Shown here piece after piece: positions 1-8,526 of a stretch of DNA of 34,857 nt. Origin of the DNA: JANRKT01 sp033763355 (lineage in GTDB: Bacteria > Bacteroidota > Bacteroidia > Chitinophagales > Chitinophagaceae); assembly GCA_033763355.1 (NCBI GenBank), contig JANRKT010000081.1, positions 1-34,857 of the forward strand, read 5' to 3'. The notes under the pieces were generated by a model. The model had not been told where the DNA came from. It worked only from the letters and a program-made list of their open reading frames with translations, and did not search any database. Every line of letters begins with the position of its first letter. The stretch's first letter is position 1. A program made the position numbers and the translations under genes.

Positions 1-258
1 TTTGGTAAGCTGAATGATCCTGTCTTCATAAGCCTGCGCTGTGGGGCAATGGTTGCACGTAAAAACGATAACCAGTATGGCAGCATTTTTAAATGATGCA
101 AGCGAATAGGTTTTACCATCAACACCCGGCAGGCTGAATGCTGGGGCTTTTGCGCCAATGGAAAGCGTTTTGGGTTCATCGTTAGGTATGGCAAAACTTA
201 AAGCGGGGATTAACAGCAGGCTTGTAAATATGGCGCTGGCTGGGCACAGTTTTTTCAT
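1..258 (-). CDS. Thioredoxin-fold redoxin (AhpC/TSA-like), N-terminal part, cut by window edge
   Basis: The 86 visible codons begin with ATG at 258 and run off the window. A signal peptide is visible (KK followed by a hydrophobic stretch, residues 4-24), so the protein is probably exported to the periplasm. It is followed by the redoxin start pattern (IGAKAPAFSLPGVDGKTYSL, residues 34-53) and a CNHC motif with Cys68 and Cys71. This CNHCP arrangement is typical of the bacterial redoxin family annotated as thiol-disulfide or peroxiredoxin-like proteins. The reaction cannot be told from this fragment; thiol-disulfide exchange is inferred from the CxxC-type pair. The C-terminal part lies outside the window. 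Confidence 0.8.
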   Translation of the reverse strand, partial: MKKLCPASAIFTSLLLIPALSFAIPNDEPKTLSIGAKAPAFSLPGVDGKTYSLASFKNAAILVIVFTCNHCPTAQAYEDRIIQLTK

Positions 259-430
259 CTCAATATATTTGTGAAAAGGTACAATTTTTTACTTTTTGTA
301 AAAACATAATTGAAGCTTGTAACGGATAGATGTGCAGATCATCAGTTTACAAAGAAACCATCCGGCAGGAGATAGAGGCACATTTGATTTGATGCAGAAA
401 GAAAAAGGGTAAAGTGGTTACATATATAAA

Positions 431-886
431 TCACCCTTCAAACCCCGTTTTCTTATGGCTTCCGTCGCAATAGGGTTTATTTTGAGATGAGCCGCAGCGG
501 CATAAGGCAACGGTTCCGCTTTTCTTTTCTTCTCTGCCGTCGCTGTGTTGAATAAGGCATTCGGTTTTGATAAGGTAAGGGCCGTTTTCAGAAACCTGTA
601 TTTCAATTATGTTAGCCTGTCCGGCAATTATCTTTTCTGTTGTTGCCTGCGGTCCTTCGTTGTTTGGCTGTTCATTCATTACATAACTCAGAGCGCCGCT
701 GGGGCATTTTCTAACCTGTTCAACAATCCCTTTGGTATCTGACAGGGACATGTCAATCCACGGCTTGCGCTGCACATTAAAAACACCCGGTAAGCCTTTA
801 ATACAAACGGCAGAATGGATACACACTTCTGGTTTCCATAGTACCGTTACTTCGCCATTGGTATATTTAAAAGTTTTTTGAGACAT
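431..886 (-). CDS. Dual iron-sulfur protein: Fer4_19-like N-terminus plus CDGSH domain
   Basis: The 151-residue protein has two recognisable parts. Residues 12-70 match the divergent 4Fe-4S mono-cluster family (YjdI-like), with Cys22, Cys28 and Cys61 followed by PSGALSY. Residues 105-151 form a CDGSH iron-sulfur domain, with the 2Fe-2S ligands readable as Cys129, Cys131, Cys140 and His144 in CRC-x8-CDGSH. A linker of about 35 residues joins them. This fusion is common in Bacteroidota and is thought to act in electron transfer or Fe-S handling in the cytoplasm; its partner is unknown. It follows icd on the same strand with a 72-nt gap that carries a large hairpin made of short repeats, so co-transcription is uncertain. 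Confidence 0.88.
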   Translation of the reverse strand: MSQKTFKYTNGEVTVLWKPEVCIHSAVCIKGLPGVFNVQRKPWIDMSLSDTKGIVEQVRKCPSGALSYVMNEQPNNEGPQATTEKIIAGQANIIEIQVSENGPYLIKTECLIQHSDGREEKKSGTVALCRCGSSQNKPYCDGSHKKTGFEG

Positions 887-895
887 TGAAAGATG

Positions 896-951
896 TTTCA
901 GGTTTCAGGCTACAGGTTGCAACTAACATGAAATTTGTAACCTGTAGCCTG
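896..951. repeat. Hairpin built from degenerate CAGGYTN heptamers
   Basis: The left arm (907-922) and right arm (935-950) pair over 16 positions with one G-U type mismatch around a 12-nt loop. On the plus strand the left side reads as consecutive heptamers CAGGTTT, CAGGCTA, CAGGTTG, and the right side reads TAACCTG, TAGCCTG. It lies between the end of icd and the start of the CDGSH gene. It has no clear T-tract on the minus strand, so it is not a textbook terminator. Confidence 0.7.
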
Positions 952-958
952 TAAAAAA

Positions 959-2410
959 CTATTGCCCCTGCGCCAGACTGTATGCTTTTTTATCACCCCA
1001 CATGTTCAACACTTCCGAAGAGCAAATTTTAAAATTACCGCTCATGCTTACATACAGGCCTAAAATATCCTGCTGGTTAAGCGGTTCGCCATCGAGGCTT
1101 TCAAAACGTACATTGTATTGGTTTACGAGGTTGGTAAATACCGAACCTGTAGGCCAAACCTGAGTGCCCCTGTTGCTGATGTTGATGAGCTTGAATTTAA
1201 CCCCTGCATGCCGCTGGCATTTTTTGGCGATAATTTCAGGCTGCTCTTCACTTTCTATGAACAAATCAACCCCAATGATATTTTCATTCACCATCTCTTT
1301 TGATATCATCATAGGATTTTTTTCAAGTTTAAAAACAGTGGGTGTTACCGGCATATTGGGCAACATGGGCCTTGCCCCGAATGCAGGTATTTTACCAAAA
1401 TTACTGATGATGGCTTCTGCAAATTGGGTGGTGTTAAAAGCGGGTTTGCTTTTGTCACCGAAATCGCCTGTGCGTACCCCCGTTTCAAGTGTATATAATA
1501 ATGCGTTCTCTATTATTGCAGCGTTTTCCATAAAACCGAGGTGCTGAAGCATGGCCAGTCCGCTTAATAAAAGCGCAGTGGGGTTGGCAATATTTTTTCC
1601 GGCAATATCAGGCGCTGTTCCATGTACCGCTTCAAAAATGCAGATGTGGTCTCCGATATTGGCTGAAGGGGCAAAGCCAAGGCCGCCCACAAGTCCGGCG
1701 CAAAGATCAGATACTATATCTCCCTGAAGGTTGGTGAGCACCACCACATCAAATTCATTGGGGCGGGTTACCAGTTTCATACAGAGGTCATCTACTATTA
1801 CATCATCCGCTTTCAGTTCAGGATAATCTTTTGCTACCTCATAAAACACTTCCAGAAACAATCCATCAGTAATCTTCATGATATTGGCCTTATGGCCACA
1901 GGTAATACGCCGTGCTGCTTTTTTTCTTGCCATTTCAAAAGCGTATTTGATTACCTGCAAACTTCCCGGCCTTGTAATAAAGCGGCGGCTTAGGGCCACA
2001 TCATGTGTAAGCATGTGTTCAATGCCGCCATACGTGTCTTCAATATTTTCACGTACTACTGTAATATCAATGGGTATGCCCCCTTTTGAAAATACCGTAT
2101 CCACCCCATGCAAGGTTTGAAAAACCCTTTTGTTGGCATAAGTGTTCCAGGTTTTGCGGGCTGTAACATTTACACTTTTTACGCCCTTGCCTTTAGGTGT
2201 TTCCATCGGCCCCTTGAATAGGATACCTATCTTTTCAATGGTTTTTTGCGCTTCCGGCGTCATTCCGTTTGAAAAGCCTTTGTCAAACACCCATTTGCCC
2301 ATATCTACAAAATCACATTCAAGGGGAACCTTACTGGCTTCAAAAATCCTTAAAACAGCATCCATGATTTCCGGGCCTATTCCATCGCCTTTAGCTACAG
2401 CTATTTTCAT
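959..2410 (-). CDS. icd: Isocitrate dehydrogenase, Thermus-type with C-terminal extension
   Basis: The 483-residue enzyme oxidatively decarboxylates isocitrate to 2-oxoglutarate in the TCA cycle in the cytoplasm. The family start GDGIGPEI is at residues 8-15. The isocitrate-binding Arg-Glu-Asn is at 120-122 (VRENIEDTYGGIEHM). Lys174 sits in GHKANIMK, metal-binding Asp231 and Asp235 in LQGDIVSDL, and the cofactor loop HGTAPDIAGKNIANP at 263-277. The core ends near residue 340; the last 140 or so residues match the C-terminal domain found in the Thermus thermophilus-type enzyme. NADP preference is usual for this type but is not proven here. The start is the ATG at 2410, giving the expected N-terminus MKIAVAKGDG. 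Confidence 0.95.
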   Translation of the reverse strand: MKIAVAKGDGIGPEIMDAVLRIFEASKVPLECDFVDMGKWVFDKGFSNGMTPEAQKTIEKIGILFKGPMETPKGKGVKSVNVTARKTWNTYANKRVFQTLHGVDTVFSKGGIPIDITVVRENIEDTYGGIEHMLTHDVALSRRFITRPGSLQVIKYAFEMARKKAARRITCGHKANIMKITDGLFLEVFYEVAKDYPELKADDVIVDDLCMKLVTRPNEFDVVVLTNLQGDIVSDLCAGLVGGLGFAPSANIGDHICIFEAVHGTAPDIAGKNIANPTALLLSGLAMLQHLGFMENAAIIENALLYTLETGVRTGDFGDKSKPAFNTTQFAEAIISNFGKIPAFGARPMLPNMPVTPTVFKLEKNPMMISKEMVNENIIGVDLFIESEEQPEIIAKKCQRHAGVKFKLINISNRGTQVWPTGSVFTNLVNQYNVRFESLDGEPLNQQDILGLYVSMSGNFKICSSEVLNMWGDKKAYSLAQGQ

Positions 2411-2594
2411 AATATGAGTTTTGAAAATTGAAAATGAATGGTTTATATGGGTGGCCGCGGCAGGGAAGGTTCATTTCCCACAGCCATTCTGCCAGCGCAA
2501 AAATAACGGCTTCCGGCACAGAATGGTTTAAATCCCGAACAATTTCCGCAACCTCCTGTTCTTTTTTTGTACTTTTAAAATGCAAAACCACCAT
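2391..2594 (-). CDS. Possible small hypothetical ORF upstream of icd (67 aa)
   Basis: This open frame fills the icd-apaG divergent region and ends inside the first codons of icd (20-nt overlap). Its first 45 or so codons look coding: many have G or A in position one, and the product has a plausible helical stretch (KEQEVAEIVRDLNHSVPEAV). The tail after residue 50 looks unstructured. Its ATG lies only 3 nt from the apaG start, leaving no room for an ordinary promoter unless transcription starts inside apaG. I recognise no family. It may equally be a remnant or a chance open frame. Confidence 0.25.
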   Translation of the reverse strand: MVVLHFKSTKKEQEVAEIVRDLNHSVPEAVIFALAEWLWEMNLPCRGHPYKPFIFNFQNSYYENSCS

Positions 2595-2597
2595 TAA

Positions 2598-2984
2598 ATG
2601 GTATTTAAAGTAACAGAAGGAGTAAAGGTAAGTGTGGAAACTTTTTACCAGCCTGATTACAGCAACCCTGTAAACAGCGAATATATGTTTGCTTACAGGA
2701 TAACCATTGAAAACAACAATGCTTACCCGGTAAAATTACTGCGCAGGCACTGGCATATATTTGATAGCAACGGATCGCACCGTGAAGTGGAAGGCGAAGG
2801 CGTTGTAGGTGTGCAGCCCCAGATTACCGCGGGTGAGCAATACCAGTATATCAGTGGCTGTAACCTGCGTACCGAAATGGGCAAAATGTATGGTACCTAC
2901 CTGATGGAAAATATCCCCTCCAAAAAACAGTTTCATGTCAACATCCCCATGTTTGAAATGGTGGTTCCCTTTAAGATGAATTAA
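2598..2984 (+). CDS. apaG: ApaG-domain protein
   Basis: The 128-residue protein matches the stand-alone ApaG family along its whole length, a fibronectin-III-like beta fold. It contains the family's glycine-rich loop GEGVVG (residues 66-71) and the typical text RHWHIFDSNG and GTYLME. In enterobacteria ApaG has been linked to cobalt/magnesium handling, but the biochemical role is unresolved, so only the family is assigned. The protein is cytoplasmic, with no signal peptide. It stands alone on the plus strand ahead of the desaturase pair, with 125 nt between them carrying a candidate promoter. Confidence 0.93.
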   Translation: MVFKVTEGVKVSVETFYQPDYSNPVNSEYMFAYRITIENNNAYPVKLLRRHWHIFDSNGSHREVEGEGVVGVQPQITAGEQYQYISGCNLRTEMGKMYGTYLMENIPSKKQFHVNIPMFEMVVPFKMN

Positions 2985-3012
2985 TTAACAATTAAGTCTG
3001 CGATTCTTACGT

Positions 3013-3020
3013 TAACTTTG
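3013..3020 (+). promoter_or_regulatory. Candidate -7 element (TAnnTTTG) for the first desaturase
   Basis: TAACTTTG matches the Bacteroidota -7 consensus TAnnTTTG exactly. No TTTG is seen at the usual -33 spacing. It would give a 5' leader of roughly 80 nt before the ATG at 3110. It sits in the loop of a 9-bp inverted repeat (TTAACAATT at 2985-2993, AATTGTTAA at 3026-3034). Confidence 0.45.
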
Positions 3021-3109
3021 CGGCCAATTGTTAAAAGCCTGCCGCATTGCTTTCGTGAAAGGTGATTTTCCAGGTTAAATGTTTTTTTGCAAAAAGTTTA
3101 TCTGCACAC

Positions 3110-4210
3110 ATGTCATATTCAACAGCTCCTAAAGTAAGTTTTAATAATAAAAACAGGCAGTTCTTTAACACGCTAAAGGCCTCAGTAGAGCGGTATTTTT
3201 CAGAAAACGGGATTAAAAAAACCGGTAACTGGAAGCTGTACCTTAAAACAGGCATCCTTATTCCCGTTGCTGTCGCCCTGTACGCAGTTCTCCTTTTCGT
3301 TCCCATGCATTGGTTGCCGGCTGTATTGCTGAGCGGTTTGTTCGGGTTTGTTGCAGCCTGCATAGGGTTTAACATCATGCACGATGCATGCCATGGCAGT
3401 TTTTCATCCCGGCGTTGGGTTAATGAAATTTTCGGGTTAACCAACAATGCCCTGGGCGGAAATGCTTTTTTATGGAAGCTTAAGCACAATATCGTCCATC
3501 ACACCTACACCAATATAGACGGTGTGGATGACGACATTAACAATACGCCTTTTCTCAGGCAATGTTCAACACAGCCTTTGTGGTTTATCCACCGTTTCCA
3601 GCATTATTACATGTTCCCGCTTTACGGGTTCACATCTCTGCTGATGAACTTTACGGATTTTGTAAAATATTTTTCGCGTAAAGTATATACTACTCCCCTT
3701 AAGCCAATGGATGTAAAAGAGCATGTTATCTTCTGGCTCACTAAACTCTTCTACATTATTTTTTATGTTGTAATCCCCATTCAGTTGCTCGGGTGGCAAA
3801 GCTGGCTGGTGGGTTTTCTTGTTTTAAACTTTGTATTGGGCTTTACGCTGGCCATTGTATTTCAATTGGCGCATGTGGTAGAACATGCAGAGTTTGAAGT
3901 TGCAGGAGTTGAACCAAAGAAAATAGAAAATGAATGGGCCATTCACCAGGTTAAAACCACAGCTAACTTTGCCCGGAACAGCAAACTGGTAACCTGGCTG
4001 GTTGGCGGTTTAAATTTCCAGATAGAACATCATCTTTTTCCCCGCATCAGCCATATCCATTATCCGCAGGTAAGTAAAATAGTAAAAGAAACCTGTGAAC
4101 AGTTTGGCATTATGTACAACGATTTTCCTACAATGGCGGCAGCGGTGGCATCTCACTTTAACATGATGAAGCAATTAGGCCGGAAAAGCACCGCTCTGGT
4201 TGCAGTATAA
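3110..4210 (+). CDS. Membrane fatty-acid desaturase, copy 1
   Basis: The 366-residue di-iron membrane desaturase carries all three histidine boxes: HDACH (His91, His95), HNIVHH (His126, His130, His131) and QIEHH (Gln304, His307, His308). The glutamine-type third box is typical of the acyl-lipid/linoleoyl-CoA desaturase group (delta-5/delta-6-like). Hydrophobic stretches at about 47-90 and 205-255 fit the usual four membrane spans. The enzyme should introduce a double bond into membrane acyl chains using a ferredoxin or cytochrome donor; position and substrate cannot be read. An upstream GTG at 3062 is in frame, but the ATG at 3110 aligns with the start of the neighbouring paralogue. The second copy follows 201 nt downstream. 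Confidence 0.92.
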   Translation: MSYSTAPKVSFNNKNRQFFNTLKASVERYFSENGIKKTGNWKLYLKTGILIPVAVALYAVLLFVPMHWLPAVLLSGLFGFVAACIGFNIMHDACHGSFSSRRWVNEIFGLTNNALGGNAFLWKLKHNIVHHTYTNIDGVDDDINNTPFLRQCSTQPLWFIHRFQHYYMFPLYGFTSLLMNFTDFVKYFSRKVYTTPLKPMDVKEHVIFWLTKLFYIIFYVVIPIQLLGWQSWLVGFLVLNFVLGFTLAIVFQLAHVVEHAEFEVAGVEPKKIENEWAIHQVKTTANFARNSKLVTWLVGGLNFQIEHHLFPRISHIHYPQVSKIVKETCEQFGIMYNDFPTMAAAVASHFNMMKQLGRKSTALVAV

Positions 4211-4411
4211 CCCTTCTCATTTTACAAAGCTTTCCAGGTTTGAAATTTATAAAGTTTATCATTCCCTGAAAGCCCGCAAGAACAAGAGATTAGTTTATAG
4301 TTAAATTTTCCGCAAACAGCCTTTGTTTACACGGTTAAAACGTACATTACATAGTGTGCAGGCTGCAAATGCATATTTCTTCACTTATTATTTTTAATAA
4401 ACAGATAATAC

Positions 4412-5491
4412 ATGTCACGGATAACTTTTAATAACAGGCAAAACCATTTTTTTAATACATTAAAAAGTTCTGTTGACGGGTATTTTCAAAAAAATAAACT
4501 GAAGAAGACAGGCAACTGGAAACTTTATCTAAAAGCTGTAATTCTAATTCCACTTGCAATAGTTATTTACATCAGCCTGCTGATATTTCCGTTACACTGG
4601 TTTGCGGCGCTTTTGTTATGCGCAGTTTTAGGTTTTGCGCTGGCATGTATCGGGTTTAATGTAATGCACGACGCCTGCCACGGCAGTTATTCTACCCGTT
4701 CATGGGTTAATAATCTTTTCAGCCTTAGTATGAATGTGCTTGGCAGCGCCGCTTTTATCTGGAAACTGAAGCACAACATCGTTCATCATACTTACACCAA
4801 TATAGATGGCATTGATGATGATATTGCCAAAAGCCCCGTGTTCAGGGAGTGTAAAACGCAGCGCTGGCACCCCGCCCACCGCTTTCAGCACTATTATATT
4901 TTTTTGCTCTACGGGTTTTCCTCTTTATCATGGGTTTTTGGAACAGATTATAAAAAGTACTTCAGCCAGAAAGTGCATAATACCCCGTTTAAGAAAATGA
5001 ATTTTAAAGAACATATTATTTTCTGGCTGAGTAAAATACTGTACATGGTAATATACATTATCATTCCCGCTGCTGTGTGGGGATGGGGCGCCTGGGCCAT
5101 CGGTTTTATAACCATGCATTTTGTACTGGGCTTTGTACTGGCAATCGTGTTTCAGCTGGCGCATGTGGTTGAGCATGTTGAATTTGAAGCCGTTGGCAAA
5201 AGCCCTAAAAAAATTGAAAATGAATGGGCTGTTTATCAGGTAAAAACAACTGCTGATTTTGCCCCGAAAAATAAATTGATAACCTGGCTTACCGGCGGAT
5301 TGAATTATCAAATAGAGCACCACCTTTTTCCCAAAATCAGCCATGTGCATTATCCGGCAATCAGCAATATAGTAAAAGAAGCCTGCAGGAAGTTTGGAAT
5401 TGAATACCATTATTTCCCTACTATGATGGCTGCTGTCGCTTCACATTACAGGTTAATGAAAGAGATGGGGAAAAGGCCTGAATTTATTTAG
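4412..5491 (+). CDS. Membrane fatty-acid desaturase, copy 2 (tandem paralogue)
   Basis: The 359-residue protein is a clear paralogue of the preceding desaturase, alignable end to end with one small indel near residue 175. The histidine boxes are kept: HDACH (His86, His90), HNIVHH (His121, His125, His126) and QIEHH near residue 300. The two copies differ most in the membrane spans and in the segment after the second box, the parts that could tune chain length or regiospecificity; that is inference. The 201-nt spacer before it holds no exact TAnnTTTG element that I can find. Its 3' end overlaps the convergent gldB end by 8 nt (5484-5491). Confidence 0.92.
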   Translation: MSRITFNNRQNHFFNTLKSSVDGYFQKNKLKKTGNWKLYLKAVILIPLAIVIYISLLIFPLHWFAALLLCAVLGFALACIGFNVMHDACHGSYSTRSWVNNLFSLSMNVLGSAAFIWKLKHNIVHHTYTNIDGIDDDIAKSPVFRECKTQRWHPAHRFQHYYIFLLYGFSSLSWVFGTDYKKYFSQKVHNTPFKKMNFKEHIIFWLSKILYMVIYIIIPAAVWGWGAWAIGFITMHFVLGFVLAIVFQLAHVVEHVEFEAVGKSPKKIENEWAVYQVKTTADFAPKNKLITWLTGGLNYQIEHHLFPKISHVHYPAISNIVKEACRKFGIEYHYFPTMMAAVASHYRLMKEMGKRPEFI

Positions 5492-6527
5492 GCTTATACT
5501 TTGAATCATTGAGGATTTTTTTTGAATCAAACAACATTAGTTCCTGAAGTTTGGTATCAGGGAACTTTTTCATGAATTCCCTGATAATCTGCCTGCCTGT
5601 AAACAAACTGATATAGCCGGGCGAACCGTCACCCAGTTCCGCTGTTTTTGGCCCATCGCTGATGTAAGACTTTATTTTTAAAAAATCTGTTTCATAAACC
5701 AGGTTGTTATCAGCAAGGAAATTCCAGATCAAACCTTCGTTTTCTATACAACCCTGCAGTTGTTTTTGGGTATAACCAATTTTCAGTGTGTCTGCAGTAT
5801 GCGGTAAAAGCAGGTCAAGTATATATAATCTCTTTCCCCTGTCTATTGCAATTTCAAGCAGGGATTTTCCTTCGGTCTGGTCGGGGTACATATCATCAAT
5901 AATATTTTTCATACAGTTTACAGGTATATAAGCGGGTTCAAAACGCTGAGAGATATATGAAGGATACAATTGCTGCCCGATCTGGTTATTGTAGTAAGAA
6001 GAATTTTTGCCAAGGTGCAACTGAAGCCCTGCGCCCAAAGCACCGGTTGTTATTATATCTCCATAACCTCCAAGCGTACCAACAGCAAAAGCATCCATCG
6101 GACCAATAAAAGTGATGAGTTGTTGGGGCGGGTTGTACGAAGGAAAATAATATTTAAGGAACTGAAGCCCCTTTTTTACGTCTGCTGCAAGAACATCAAA
6201 ATTTTTAAAAACAAGGTCTGATGAATCTTTTACAGGTTTATAATCTGCCAGGAATTTCTTAATGGCAAATGATGCATCGGGATTACTGTCAGGCATGGGA
6301 ATACCGAGTATATTGCCGAGAAAGTCTTTAAGGAAAACAGGATATTTAGCCGAAAGCCTGCGCATGCTCCCGCTTATGTCATTGGTGTCAGCAGCAAAAA
6401 AATCTTTTTCAAAACGATGAACCTGCAGTTCAACTTTAATGCCCGATACATCGGGTATGCTTTCATCATTTTTGCAGCAGGAGACGATCAGCGGCAGGCA
6501 GAAAAGGTAAACAAGTTTTTTTTTCAT
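5484..6527 (-). CDS. gldB: Gliding-motility lipoprotein GldB
   Basis: The 347-residue protein begins with a lipoprotein signal: KKK, a hydrophobic core, then the lipobox IVSC with the lipidated Cys17. The rest matches the GldB family of Bacteroidota, including the conserved stretch GGYGDIITTG and the C-terminal SPGYISLFTGRQII. GldB is required for gliding and type IX secretion-linked functions in Flavobacterium johnsoniae; its biochemical role is unknown. Here it is divergent from nadE, a neighbour it also has in other Bacteroidota as far as I recall. No gldC follows, because its 3' end runs into the convergent desaturase. Whether this organism glides cannot be inferred, since gldB is also found in non-gliding members. 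Confidence 0.88.
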   Translation of the reverse strand: MKKKLVYLFCLPLIVSCCKNDESIPDVSGIKVELQVHRFEKDFFAADTNDISGSMRRLSAKYPVFLKDFLGNILGIPMPDSNPDASFAIKKFLADYKPVKDSSDLVFKNFDVLAADVKKGLQFLKYYFPSYNPPQQLITFIGPMDAFAVGTLGGYGDIITTGALGAGLQLHLGKNSSYYNNQIGQQLYPSYISQRFEPAYIPVNCMKNIIDDMYPDQTEGKSLLEIAIDRGKRLYILDLLLPHTADTLKIGYTQKQLQGCIENEGLIWNFLADNNLVYETDFLKIKSYISDGPKTAELGDGSPGYISLFTGRQIIREFMKKFPDTKLQELMLFDSKKILNDSKYKPK

Positions 6528-6619
6528 GGCTTTTGAAACGATGGGGGGATGAAATTAGTACGAAAGCTGCAAACTTTAACGCATTCGCTAAAGTCGCCGT
6601 AAATCGTGAAATTTGTATC

Positions 6620-8353
6620 ATGAAGGTTGTACTGGCTCAGCAAAATTACCACATCGGAAATTTCGAAAGCAATACAAAGAAGATCATCAGCGCTGTTGCA
6701 AGGGCAAAACAGCAGGGAGCAGACCTCGTTGTTTTTTCAGAATTAGGTGTTTGCGGTTACCCTCCCAGGGATTTTGTGGAGTTTTCTGATTTTATCAGCC
6801 GCTGTTATCATTGCATTAATGTCATCAAACAGCATGCTGATACCATTGGCGTAATTGTTGGTGCACCCAGCCGCAACCCCCAGGAGGAAGGCAAAGACCT
6901 TTTTAATACGGCATGGCTGCTATACGACAAGGAGATAAAAGGTATGGTGCACAAAACGCTTTTGCCTACCTATGATGTGTTTGATGAATACCGCTATTTT
7001 GAGCCGGCTTACGAATGGAAGACCCTTGACTTTAAAGGAAGAAAAATTGCACTCACCATATGTGAAGACATCTGGAACCTGGGAGATAACCCGTTGTACA
7101 GGATATGCCCGATGGATATATTAATACAGCAGCAGCCGGATCTTATAATCAATATTTCTGCATCACCTTTCGATTATGACCATGATGAAGACCGCAAAGA
7201 AGTGATAAGAAGAAATGTACTGAAATATAAATTACCAATTGTGTATTGCAATGCAGTTGGTTCACAAACCGAAATTGTTTTTGATGGCGGCAGCCTGGTG
7301 TATGATGCAGAAGCTAACCTTATTGCAGAACTGAAATATTTTGAAGAAGATGAAATGATGGTTGACCTTGATGCAGCTGGAAGTCAGCAGTCAACGGTCA
7401 GCAGCCACCATACGAGCATTGTTCGCCGGCTTTCAACTGCGTTTGATAAAGAAATGCGGGTAAGTAAAATAAACGACCCCGAAAAGATCATTGATTACCT
7501 TATTGCCGAAAACAATATCCGCCAGATATACGATGCCCTGATACTTGGCATACGGGATTATTTTTTCAAGATGGGTTTTACCAAAGCCATACTGGGCAGC
7601 AGCGGCGGTATTGACAGCGCAGTTACACTGGCCCTGGCATGCCGTGCACTGGGAAAAGAAAATGTAAGGGCCGTTTTGATGCCGTCACAGTTTTCTACAA
7701 CCCATTCAGTAAGCGATGCAGAACAACTGAGCAAAAACCTCGGCAACCATTATGATATTATTGCCATTAAAGATATTTATCAAGCATTCATTAATTCTTT
7801 AAAGCCGGTATTTAAGGACCTGCCTTTTGGTATTGCAGAAGAAAACATACAGAGCCGCACAAGAGGAAACCTGCTGATGGCCATTGCCAACAAGTTTGGT
7901 TATATTCTTTTAAATACTTCCAACAAGAGCGAACTGGCGACGGGTTACGGCACTTTATATGGCGACATGGCGGGTGGCCTGAGTGTATTGGGGGATGTGT
8001 ACAAGATGCAGGTGTATGCACTGGCAAGATATATTAACCGAAATGGGGAACTTATTCCCGGAAACATCATTAAGAAAGCGCCTTCAGCAGAATTACGCCC
8101 CAACCAGAAGGACAGCGACAGCCTTCCCGATTACCCGCTGCTTGACAAGGTGCTGTACCAGTACATTGAAAGAAGGCAGGGCCCCAAAGAAATTATTGCC
8201 ATGGGCATTGATGAAGCGCTGGTAAGAAGGGTATTGAAACTGGTTAACACCAACGAATACAAACGAAACCAGTTCTGCCCCATTATAAGGGTAAGCTGCA
8301 AGGCGTTTGGTGTGGGAAGAAGGGTGCCGATAGTGGGGAAGTATTTGAGTTGA
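6620..8353 (+). CDS. nadE: Glutamine-dependent NAD+ synthetase
   Basis: The 577-residue two-domain enzyme converts deamido-NAD to NAD with glutamine as the ammonia source, the last step of NAD synthesis, in the cytoplasm. Residues 1-260 are the nitrilase-type glutaminase with triad Glu41 (FSELGVCGYPP), Lys112 (HKTLLPTYDVFDEYR) and Cys148 (ICEDIWN). Residues 290-577 are the synthetase domain with the ATP-binding SGGIDS at 328-333 and the family motif SAELRPNQKDSDSLPDY. An in-frame ATG lies at 6533, but MKVVLAQQNYHIG from 6620 is the normal start of the family. That choice leaves 92 nt to the divergent gldB start. Confidence 0.95.
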   Translation: MKVVLAQQNYHIGNFESNTKKIISAVARAKQQGADLVVFSELGVCGYPPRDFVEFSDFISRCYHCINVIKQHADTIGVIVGAPSRNPQEEGKDLFNTAWLLYDKEIKGMVHKTLLPTYDVFDEYRYFEPAYEWKTLDFKGRKIALTICEDIWNLGDNPLYRICPMDILIQQQPDLIINISASPFDYDHDEDRKEVIRRNVLKYKLPIVYCNAVGSQTEIVFDGGSLVYDAEANLIAELKYFEEDEMMVDLDAAGSQQSTVSSHHTSIVRRLSTAFDKEMRVSKINDPEKIIDYLIAENNIRQIYDALILGIRDYFFKMGFTKAILGSSGGIDSAVTLALACRALGKENVRAVLMPSQFSTTHSVSDAEQLSKNLGNHYDIIAIKDIYQAFINSLKPVFKDLPFGIAEENIQSRTRGNLLMAIANKFGYILLNTSNKSELATGYGTLYGDMAGGLSVLGDVYKMQVYALARYINRNGELIPGNIIKKAPSAELRPNQKDSDSLPDYPLLDKVLYQYIERRQGPKEIIAMGIDEALVRRVLKLVNTNEYKRNQFCPIIRVSCKAFGVGRRVPIVGKYLS

Positions 8354-8526
8354 GGTTCATATTCGGAAAGGTAATGTTTGATTTTAAAATGATGCAGCAG
8401 ACACATCAATAACAGGCAAAAGCTGTTTTATAGCGACCAGTTTGATTGAGGATGTTGTATAATCAGGCAGATGAAAGTCCGGTTATGTATAACTACACAA
8501 CTTCAAGCTAAGCACTCCCGGTTGTT

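Noticed and set aside
1118..1547. Open frames on the plus strand inside icd
   Set aside because: They lie fully within a gene with clear family motifs on the other strand and encode no recognisable sequence.
3062..3109. GTG-initiated extension of the first desaturase
   Set aside because: The paralogue starts at the place matching 3110, and the extension would be unique to one copy.
4211..4411. Spacer between the desaturases
   Set aside because: A short AAACA/TGTTT pairing and AT-rich text are present, but no exact promoter element or longer inverted repeat could be found.
6533..6619. N-terminal extension of nadE from an upstream ATG
   Set aside because: The family normally begins at MKVVLAQQNY, and the extension has no similarity to known NadE N-termini; it would also occupy the gldB promoter region.
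8354..8526. Gap between nadE and the YkuK-like gene
   Set aside because: Inspected for hairpins, RNA genes and short frames; I see nothing I can support.
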